Source: Sva-07 sp963716095 (GTDB lineage Bacteria; Actinomycetota; Acidimicrobiia; Acidimicrobiales; Ilumatobacteraceae). Taken from it: DNA of 64,000 bases. The notes beneath the pieces are model-generated. The model saw only the letters and a program-made list of their open reading frames with translations, was not told the origin of the DNA and made no database searches. The stretch lies in contig CAVQSV010000016.1 in NCBI GenBank assembly GCA_963716095.1, positions 186,001-250,000 on the forward strand, read 5' to 3'. Shown one piece after another: positions 34,430 through 40,770 of the stretch (positions within the stretch are counted from its first letter, which is position 1; every line of letters begins with the position of its first letter). A program made the position numbers and the translations under genes.

Positions 34430-34729
34430 ATGTCACACACCGCAGTGGTGGAGTTTCCGTGCAATGAAGGCAAGGGGGCCGGACTGCTGGAGACGCTGAA
34501 GGGCGCCCTCGTCGACACCCGAGCCTTCGCCGGCAACGAGGGGATCGAGACGTACAGCGACCAGGACAATCCAGACCTGGTCGTCCTCTGGGAGAAGTGG
34601 GCGACCCGCGCCGACTACGAGGCCTACCTTGCCTGGCGCATGGAGACGGGGCTCATGGACGTGCTCGCGCCGTTCATGGACACGGCGAGCCTCCGAATCG
34701 TGCACCTGCAGTCCCACGAAGACGTCTGA
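34430..34729 (+). CDS. antibiotic biosynthesis monooxygenase (ABM) domain protein
   Basis: A 99-residue ferredoxin-like-fold protein of the ABM superfamily: TAVVEFPCNEGKGAGLLETLKGAL at the N-terminus, GNEGIETYSDQDNPDLVVLWEKWATRADYEAYLAWR in the middle with the characteristic Trp/Tyr core, and a final beta strand (SLRIVHLQS). Small dimeric ABM proteins act as cofactor-free monooxygenases, heme-degrading enzymes or isomerases; the heme-ligand pattern is not evident. It appears monocistronic and is followed by a hairpin at 34738-34757. Confidence 0.82.
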   Translation: MSHTAVVEFPCNEGKGAGLLETLKGALVDTRAFAGNEGIETYSDQDNPDLVVLWEKWATRADYEAYLAWRMETGLMDVLAPFMDTASLRIVHLQSHEDV

Positions 34730-34737
34730 CGCTCGCG

Positions 34738-34757
34738 CACCCCGCTCGGATGGGGTG
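34738..34757 (+). terminator. probable terminator of the ABM gene
   Basis: CACCCC (34738-34743) and GGGGTG (34752-34757) pair around an 8-base loop, 8 bases after the ABM stop codon. The stem is short and no T-tract follows. Confidence 0.45.
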
Positions 34758-34908
34758 ACGTCGCGTTCGGTTGCGCAAGTACACCGCGCCACCGGTCGGT
34801 GATTGTCAGATCCAGGAAACTCCACGCATGTCAATTGATTCGGCTCCGGCGAGGGCCGACTCGATTCAAGACTCCGTCACGGTGAACGAGATCCGTGCGC
34901 AGCGTCGG

Positions 34909-35409
34909 TCAGTCGCTGGTCGGGTCCGCCGGGCCCCAGATGGTCGAGGTCGTGGTTCGCGGTTCCTTGCGTTCGTGGGCTTCGAAGAACCTGTCGGACT
35001 CCTCGTTGCCGTACAGCGACCACAACACGAAGACACCGACGAACAGCGAGAAGACGGCGCGGAAGACATACCCACCGACGTGATGGGCAACCAGCACGTA
35101 GATCGCGAATGCCATCGTCAGGAACTGGACGACGGCAACGAACAGCCGGATGCCGTCACTCCCGCGCATCAGACCACTGGCGACGACGAAGAGCAGGACG
35201 GCCGTGATCGTCTCGCCGAGGATGGTTCCGTTGAACACGCCACCGGACATCGGTGACCCTTCGCGCTCGAGGAAGTCGAGGACCTCACTGCGCCAGACGA
35301 GCAGCGAGACCGCAGAGATCGCAGCGAGAAACGCTTGAACGTACAAGATCACTGCGATGAACGAGACGACACCGGGTCGACGCACAGGCTGTTGAGCAGA
35401 AGGAGTCAC
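34909..35409 (-). CDS. four-helix membrane protein
   Basis: A 166-residue integral membrane protein with hydrophobic segments at about residues 15-40, 60-82, 88-108 and 113-132, and a polar C-terminal tail (RFFEAHERKEPRTTTSTIWG). The first segment (GVVSFIAVILYVQAFLAAISAVSLLVW) resembles actinobacterial DUF-type membrane proteins of similar size, but I cannot name the family. It stands alone between the ABM gene and a lipoprotein gene read in the other direction. Role unknown. Confidence 0.65.
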   Translation of the reverse strand: MTPSAQQPVRRPGVVSFIAVILYVQAFLAAISAVSLLVWRSEVLDFLEREGSPMSGGVFNGTILGETITAVLLFVVASGLMRGSDGIRLFVAVVQFLTMAFAIYVLVAHHVGGYVFRAVFSLFVGVFVLWSLYGNEESDRFFEAHERKEPRTTTSTIWGPADPTSD

Positions 35410-35572
35410 GAATCCACCTCGATTTCGAAGGTTGCCTGTTCGAACCTAGCTCGCCGACGAAACCGCCGCACGTAACTGGGTTGAGCACTTCTCCCCTGTC
35501 GCGGACCTGGCGGAGGTCGCACGCTGCAGGTGTCGGAGTGGTCCACTCCGGAGAGGAGGCACCGATCGTGCG

Positions 35573-36184
35573 ATGTGGTCGCAGTCGTTCTTGGCGCTCC
35601 TGATGCCGATGACGGCATGTGGGAGCGATGCCGATTCCGACTCGGATGCCTCGAACGCGCTCACCGCCGAGCAGGAAGCCCTCGTCGAAGAGCTCCAGGA
35701 GTTGGCGACCGACGACGAGGAGGTATCGGGCGAAGGACTCGAAGAGGCCGCCGAACGATCGTCTGCGGCCGCTGGCGCCGCAGTCGCCATCGATCTCTCA
35801 CCCTGTGATCTCGTCACGGCCACAGAGATCGAGACGGTCACCGGTTTCGTCGTTGAACAGGTGAGCGACATGCCGCCCATCGATTGCCGTTTCGACCTCG
35901 AGGCGGACAGCGACCTCTACGTCGTCACCGCGGTCGATGACGCCGAAGGCCGTCTCGGAGGTCCTGCGGCGATCTTCCTGAGGCATGAGGACGAGGGCAG
36001 CGAGAGCCCCTTCGAGCCGGTCGAGGATGTGGGCGAGCGAGCGCTCTACGCCGGGCGCGGGCTCTCGGTCGATGCCGGTGGTGGCCGCTACTTCTTCATC
36101 GGCGTCGGAGGCCAATATCTCGAGTTGGCAGAACCCCGTGACCAGTTGATCGCGTTGGCAGCGTCGGCCCTCACTCGCATCTGA
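35573..36184 (+). CDS. DUF3558-like lipoprotein
   Basis: A 203-residue predicted lipoprotein. The very short signal MWSQSFLALLMPMTACGSD ends in a lipobox (MTAC, Cys16); an acidic linker rich in Asp and Glu follows (about residues 19-65), then a globular domain starting DLSPCDLVTATEIETVTGF, with a second Cys in PPIDCRFDL, as in DUF3558/sensor-like lipoproteins of actinobacteria. Function unknown; surface location is likely. AGGAGG occurs 14-19 bases upstream of the ATG, farther than usual. Confidence 0.65.
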   Translation: MWSQSFLALLMPMTACGSDADSDSDASNALTAEQEALVEELQELATDDEEVSGEGLEEAAERSSAAAGAAVAIDLSPCDLVTATEIETVTGFVVEQVSDMPPIDCRFDLEADSDLYVVTAVDDAEGRLGGPAAIFLRHEDEGSESPFEPVEDVGERALYAGRGLSVDAGGGRYFFIGVGGQYLELAEPRDQLIALAASALTRI

Positions 36185-36307
36185 ACGCTCGCCCGGAGAT
36201 GCGCGAGGAGTGAACGGGCCGGGAGAACGGAGCGCTGCGGGCGTCTGGTCGAGCGGCCGTCTGGGCTTTGGTAGTCTCGGTGCACCAATCGGCGCAAGGG
36301 GGTTGCC

Positions 36308-36736
36308 ATGGAAACGTCCACTGTTCTGTCGGCGCCGGCGGAGACCCTGCTGGGGTCCGACGCCGTCGCTCACGTCTGGACCGAGAACCGCGACGGTTCA
36401 CCACAGGTGTCGGTCGTCTGGGTGGTCATCCGGGACGACGAGATCGTCTTCGGGTGCGACCGATCGAGCCAGAAGGCGATCAATCTTCGGCGGAACCCGT
36501 CGATCGTGCTGTCGATCGAGGACGACATCCGAAACGAACAGGGATTCCAGCGTCACTTGGTGATCCGCGGAAAAGCCACCATCGAGGATCGCCCGGATCC
36601 GGCGCTCATGGACCGACTCGCCAAGAAGTACGCCGGGCTCGACCGTCATCCGCTGGCGATGCGTGACGCCCCGACGTCGGTGGTCGTGCGAGTGGCAATC
36701 GATCGCATCAGCGGCGTCGGCCCCTGGGTCGGCTGA
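36308..36736 (+). CDS. PPOX-class F420-dependent oxidoreductase
   Basis: A 142-residue split-barrel flavin/deazaflavin-binding protein (FDOR-B type). The fold shows LLGSDAVAHVWTENRDGSPQVSVVWVVIRDDEIVFG, then QKAINLRRNPSIVLSIED and HLVIRGKATIEDRPDPALMDRL, with the basic residues that bind the F420 phosphate. Members reduce many substrates with F420H2; the substrate here is unknown. The start has an AAGGGGG ribosome binding site. A GGTGTC-type palindrome follows the stop and lies between this gene and the convergent lipoprotein gene. Confidence 0.85.
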   Translation: METSTVLSAPAETLLGSDAVAHVWTENRDGSPQVSVVWVVIRDDEIVFGCDRSSQKAINLRRNPSIVLSIEDDIRNEQGFQRHLVIRGKATIEDRPDPALMDRLAKKYAGLDRHPLAMRDAPTSVVVRVAIDRISGVGPWVG

Positions 36737-36769
36737 CGTTACGTTTGGTGTCTGACACCAAACGCAACA
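36737..36769. repeat. GGTGTC-type 33-base palindrome between convergent genes
   Basis: A perfect 23-base core, CGTTTGGTGTC / T / GACACCAAACG (36742-36764), within 33 bases in which 14 of 16 positions pair. It starts directly after the stop of the PPOX gene (36736) and ends 17 bases before the stop of the lipoprotein gene, so it can serve both as a terminator. The core is shared with 26218-26250 and 50823-50855. Confidence 0.85.
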
Positions 36770-36785
36770 GCGACGATGGTGGGCG

Positions 36786-37790
36786 CTAGGCGGCTTCGGT
36801 GGTGACCGCGTAGTTCATCTCGACTCGGCAGTCACCCGAGCCGACCGAGACCTGCCGGTCCAGCCGGACGCCGGGTTCGATCACGACCGTCTCCGGGGCC
36901 GAGGTGAAGCGTTCGTCCATGTCCGGGTCGAACCCGGCGACATCGACCTCGGCAACGAGGAGTTCCGCCTCGAATCCCCCGCGCACTCCTTCGCGCAACG
37001 TTTGCGAGACGCTCTGCGAGTCGGAGATGATCCGTCGTTCCCCATCGTCGATCTGGTCGGGATCCGACGTCGTCCCGAACGAGATGTCGGCCGGGTCTCC
37101 TCCGCTGGCACGCAGCCGCGCCCGGATGACGAAGTCGCCCGCGCCGCCGATCGAGTCGCAGTCGCCGGTGACCCTGATGTTCTGTCCGGTCACGATGAGC
37201 CGGAACACGCGCGCAGGCGGTTGTGTCGTGGTGGTCGTCGTCGTGGTCGTCGTCGTGGTCGTGGTCGTGGTCGCGGTGGTGGTCGGAGCGGGGGGCGGTG
37301 GCGGCGGAACGGTCGTGGTCGGTGCCGCAGTGGTCGCCGGTGCCGTCGTCGCGGAGATCGGAGAGGTGGCCGTGGAGGTCGGTGCCGGGCTGCTCGTCGA
37401 TGACGCAGTCGGCGCAACGGTGGTCTCGACGGCGCTGGCCAGGTCGACCGAGGTGGAGGCAGACGTGGCGTTGCCGTCGGCGTCGGTGACGACGATGTCG
37501 AGAATCGCAGCAGTCACCGCTGCGTCGTAGGTGTGCTGGGCGGTGAACGTGCCTCGCCGGCCGGTGAACCCCTGCAGCGCCGTGCCATCGCCCCAGTCGA
37601 TCGTCACCCGCAGGGGCCCGACGTCGTCGATCGAGTACTCGATGAACGATGTTCCCTCCTCGGTCGTCGACAGTGCCCCGATCGAGACCGCCGGCGCATC
37701 CTCAGCGCCGGTTGTGTCCGACGACTCCTCGGCTCCTCCGCCGCACGCGCCGAGCAACAACGCAACTCCCAACCACCACCGCAACCGCAC
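36786..37790 (-). CDS. lipoprotein with PKD-like domain and poly-Thr linker
   Basis: A 334-residue predicted lipoprotein: signal MRLRWWLGVALLLGACGGG with Cys16 in a lipobox. Residues about 35-115 form a PKD-like beta domain (RVTIDWGDGTALQGF, AQHTYDAAVTAAILDIVVTD). A linker of about 75 residues follows, rich in Thr, Ala, Pro and Ser, with a run of 16 consecutive Thr encoded by ACC/ACG codons. The C-terminal domain (RVFRLIVTGQNIRVTGDCDS...) has two Cys that could pair. It is probably a surface protein. The gene follows the VTT membrane protein after 9 bases and is likely in one operon with it. Confidence 0.7.
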   Translation of the reverse strand: MRLRWWLGVALLLGACGGGAEESSDTTGAEDAPAVSIGALSTTEEGTSFIEYSIDDVGPLRVTIDWGDGTALQGFTGRRGTFTAQHTYDAAVTAAILDIVVTDADGNATSASTSVDLASAVETTVAPTASSTSSPAPTSTATSPISATTAPATTAAPTTTVPPPPPPAPTTTATTTTTTTTTTTTTTTTQPPARVFRLIVTGQNIRVTGDCDSIGGAGDFVIRARLRASGGDPADISFGTTSDPDQIDDGERRIISDSQSVSQTLREGVRGGFEAELLVAEVDVAGFDPDMDERFTSAPETVVIEPGVRLDRQVSVGSGDCRVEMNYAVTTEAA

Positions 37791-37799
37791 CGGCTCTGT

Positions 37800-38471
37800 C
37801 TACTCGCCGAGATCGGTGAGTTCGAACTCGGGCTGACTCCGTCGCCGACGCAACCAGACCCTGCGACCGATCGCCGCAGCGACGACGACCCCGATGACGA
37901 TGCGCCGGGTCTGCGTCGACATGCCGGCGAGCGCATCGAACAGGCCACCGCCGGCGACGACGAACAGCACCACACCCGGGATGATGCCGATGGCGGTACC
38001 GATCAGGAAGTTGCGAGTACTGACCTTCGACACGCCGAGCAGCCAGTCGGCGGGAGCCAGCTGTCCGAACACCAGCCGCAGCAGCACGATCGGCCAGACA
38101 CCGCCCGTCGCCAGTCGGTCGTTGTAGGGGTGCATCCGTTTCGGGATTCGCAGTTGCACCCAGTCCCTCCCGAACCAGCGAGCGAATGCAAAGGCGATGT
38201 AGCTCGCACCCATGTTCCCGATCCACGACAATCCGATCGCCAACGGGTACGGCCACACGATGCCGGCTGGGACCATGTAGATCACGCCAGGTACGCCCAG
38301 GGGTTGGGTCAACCACATGACCAGCACGAAGATCAGCGGGCCGACGACCCCGGTGTCGGTCAACAGGTTCTCGACGTTCCCGTCGCCGGTCGCCCAGTCG
38401 TAGCCCCCGAGGACGACGCCCGCCGCAGCCACTGCCGCAACGACGGCGAGCATCGCCACCTTCCGATTCAT
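37800..38471 (-). CDS. VTT (TVP38/TMEM64, DedA-like) membrane protein
   Basis: A 223-residue integral membrane protein of the VTT superfamily. The core motif appears as GVPGVIYMVPAGIVWPYPLAIGLSWIGNMGASYIAFAFARWFGRDW, followed by FGQLAPADWLLGVSKVSTRNFLIGTAIGIIPG, typical of the re-entrant regions in TVP38/DedA proteins, which are now linked to lipid flipping. Five or six membrane helices are seen. The start MNRKVAML at 38471 is used; the frame extends 48 bases upstream. It is divergent from the LivHM fusion and is followed after 9 bases by the PKD lipoprotein gene. Confidence 0.75.
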   Translation of the reverse strand: MNRKVAMLAVVAAVAAAGVVLGGYDWATGDGNVENLLTDTGVVGPLIFVLVMWLTQPLGVPGVIYMVPAGIVWPYPLAIGLSWIGNMGASYIAFAFARWFGRDWVQLRIPKRMHPYNDRLATGGVWPIVLLRLVFGQLAPADWLLGVSKVSTRNFLIGTAIGIIPGVVLFVVAGGGLFDALAGMSTQTRRIVIGVVVAAAIGRRVWLRRRRSQPEFELTDLGE

Positions 38472-38583
38472 TCCGGCGGACACTACGACGTCGGCGGCGG
38501 CAACGGCATCAGCGAACATCGGGCGGAGCGATCACGTCCGATGCGGGCACCTCGCGACACCTCGGACTAGGTTGCGAATCGAC

Positions 38584-40770
38584 ATGGGGGTGTCTTCGAG
38601 AGGCTGGGGAGCCACGCAACTTCAACGTGCTGCCTGGCAGTTCGTGCCAGCTCTCGGGCTCGTTGCGGTCCAGCTGATCTTCTTCGGGATGCCGGCGGGC
38701 GCGTGGGTACGCGGCGTCGTCCTCGGCCTGCTGACCGCGCTGCTCGCGATGGGCATGGCGCTCGTCTACCGGGCCAATCGGGTGATCAACTTCGCGCAGG
38801 CAGATCTCGGGTTCGTCCCGACGTCGTTGGCCGTCGGACTCATCGTGTTCTCGGGGCTTCCCTATTTGTTCGGCTTCGGCGTGGGCCTGGTCGCTGCGGT
38901 CGCGCTCGGCGCGATCGTCGAGTTGGCGTTCGTCCGGCGGTTCGCCCGCGCCTCGAGGCTGGTGTTGACCGTCGCCACCATCGGCATCGCCCAGCTGCTC
39001 GTGGTGCTCGCCCTGCTGGTGCCGCGCATGTGGGACGAGAGCGCCGCCTCGCAGCGCATTCCCCCACCGGTCGACTGGAAGGTCACGATCGGCACCTTCA
39101 TCCTGTCGGCCAACGACCTGATCGCCCTGATCGTCGCTCCCCTCGCCATGGTCGCAGTGGCCGTGTTCCTCGGCACGACCCGACTCGGCACCGCGATCCG
39201 CGGTTCGGCCGAGCGCAGCGAACGAGCCTTGATGCTCGGTATCCCGGTCGCCTGGCTCTCGACCTTGGTGTGGGCGATCGCCGCCGGACTGTCGTTCCTC
39301 GCGCTCTTCCTCCGAGCCGGCATCCTCGGCATTCCCCTCGGAGCCGCGCTCAGTCTGTCGAACCTGGTCCTGGCGCTCGCCGCGCTCGTCATCGGACGGC
39401 TGCGCCACCTCCCCACGGTCGCCACGACTGCCGTGGCACTCGGCGTTCTCGAGTACGGCGTCGCCTGGAATGCCAGCAGCCCACTGCTGGTGACGCCGAT
39501 CGTGGGCGCCGCTGTGCTGATCGCACTGCTGTTGCAGCGGCGCCAGTACGGACGGTCCGATCGGGACGAGGCCGCTGCGTGGCGACTCGCCGACGAGGTG
39601 CGTCCGCTCGAGCCGTGGGTCGCCCGGCTGCCGCTGGTGCGACTGCTGCGTTGGGGCACCGCAGCAGCCATCCTGATCGGGCTTGCGCTGATCCCGCTGC
39701 TGTTGCGCACCGACCAGATCATCAAGGCAACCGCCATCGTCGTGTTCGCCGTGATCGGACTGTCGCTCGTGGTGCTCTCCGGGTGGGGCGGGCAGATCTC
39801 GCTGGGACAGATGGCGTTCGTGGCCGTCGGCGCGGCGGTCAGCGGCAAGTGCACGATCAGCTGGAACCTCGACATGTCGCTGTCACTCCTGCTCGGCGGC
39901 GCGGCCGGCGCGCTGGCAGCGCTGGTCGTCGGACTGCCGGCCCTTCGGCTTCGGGGCCTGTATCTGGCGGTGACCACCCTCGTGTTCGCCTTGGCGGTGA
40001 ATTCGTGGTTGCTCAACCGCCAGTTCTTCGACTGGGTCCCCCAGGAACGCGTCGAACGACTCCCGCTGTTCGGACGGATCGACGTCTCGACGCCGACGCG
40101 CTTCTACGTGTACTCGCTCGTCGTGCTCGCGCTCGTGTACCTGGCGCTTCGAGGGGTCCGTCACAGCCGAACCGGTCGGGCCATCGTTGCGCTGCGCGAG
40201 AACGAACTGGCAGCGCAGGCCTTCTCGGTCTCGCCGGTGCCCGTGAAGCTCACGGCGTTCATGATCTCCGGATTCGTCGCCGGCATCGCCGGCGGGCTCT
40301 TCGTGCATCTGAGCCAGAGCTTCGACCTGACCAGCTACAGCGCCGCCGCCAGTCTCGACGTGTTCACCGCGGCGGTCGTGGGCGGGCTCGGCTCGCTCTT
40401 CGGCGGTGTGCTCGGCGCGGTGTTCCTCCGTGGCAGCGAGTGGTTCATCACGTCACCCGAATGGCGGCTGTTGTCGTCTGCGCTCGGGGTGCTGATCGTG
40501 TTGCTGATCATCCCCGGCGGACTTGCGAGCCTCGTGATCAAGATCCGCGACTGGTACGTCGACGTCGTCCTGCGTCACCGCGGCACCGAGCCCCCCGACG
40601 TGGTTCCCAGTGCCCAGGGCAACGGGAACCACGGGAACCCTCACTCGGCCCCGGATGCCCCGGTTCCTGATGCCCAGGGCAACGGGAACCACGAGTCGGT
40701 TCCCGGTGCCCAGGGCAACGGGAACCACGATCAGGCCGACGAGGCGTCGAGCGAACGGAGCACGACATGA
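38584..40770 (+). CDS. branched-chain-amino-acid-type ABC permease, LivH-LivM fusion
   Basis: A 728-residue inner-membrane permease of the HAAT (LivHM) type. The N-terminal half is LivH-like (LLTALLAMGMALVYRANRVINFAQADLG), and the C-terminal half is LivM-like (VVLSGWGGQISLGQMAFVAVGA, LPALRLRGLYLAVTTLVFALA, GRAIVALRENELAAQAF, FMISGFVAGIAGGLF, AAVVGGLGSLFGGVLGA). The two halves are normally separate genes. The last 60 residues are a hydrophilic tail made by three copies of a palindromic DNA repeat (40600-40728), each encoding AQGNGNH. The ATG at 38584 is used; a TTG 12 bases upstream is an alternative. Its stop overlaps the MFS-ABC-ABC gene (ATGA). Confidence 0.88.
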   Translation: MGVSSRGWGATQLQRAAWQFVPALGLVAVQLIFFGMPAGAWVRGVVLGLLTALLAMGMALVYRANRVINFAQADLGFVPTSLAVGLIVFSGLPYLFGFGVGLVAAVALGAIVELAFVRRFARASRLVLTVATIGIAQLLVVLALLVPRMWDESAASQRIPPPVDWKVTIGTFILSANDLIALIVAPLAMVAVAVFLGTTRLGTAIRGSAERSERALMLGIPVAWLSTLVWAIAAGLSFLALFLRAGILGIPLGAALSLSNLVLALAALVIGRLRHLPTVATTAVALGVLEYGVAWNASSPLLVTPIVGAAVLIALLLQRRQYGRSDRDEAAAWRLADEVRPLEPWVARLPLVRLLRWGTAAAILIGLALIPLLLRTDQIIKATAIVVFAVIGLSLVVLSGWGGQISLGQMAFVAVGAAVSGKCTISWNLDMSLSLLLGGAAGALAALVVGLPALRLRGLYLAVTTLVFALAVNSWLLNRQFFDWVPQERVERLPLFGRIDVSTPTRFYVYSLVVLALVYLALRGVRHSRTGRAIVALRENELAAQAFSVSPVPVKLTAFMISGFVAGIAGGLFVHLSQSFDLTSYSAAASLDVFTAAVVGGLGSLFGGVLGAVFLRGSEWFITSPEWRLLSSALGVLIVLLIIPGGLASLVIKIRDWYVDVVLRHRGTEPPDVVPSAQGNGNHGNPHSAPDAPVPDAQGNGNHESVPGAQGNGNHDQADEASSERSTT
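40600..40728. repeat. three 33-base palindromic repeat units inside the permease gene
   Basis: Units at 40600-40632, 40660-40692 and 40696-40728 share TGCCCAGGGCAACGGGAACC (20 bases) and a left arm GGTTCC. In the first unit GTGGTTCCC pairs with GGGAACCAC and GCCC-A-GGGC closes the centre. They match the perfect palindrome at 9458-9490 in length, outer and inner arms. All three are translated in the same frame, giving AQGNGNH each time, and lie in the C-terminal tail, which looks tolerant of insertion. Confidence 0.88.

Noticed and set aside
37213..37280. Simple-sequence GTC/GTG repeat as a regulatory or recombination site
   Set aside because: It is fully explained as the poly-Thr coding tract of the lipoprotein on the minus strand.
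40600..40728. Possible CRISPR array (three similar repeats)
   Set aside because: Spacing is uneven (27 and 3 bases between units), the repeats are translated in frame, and no cas gene is near.
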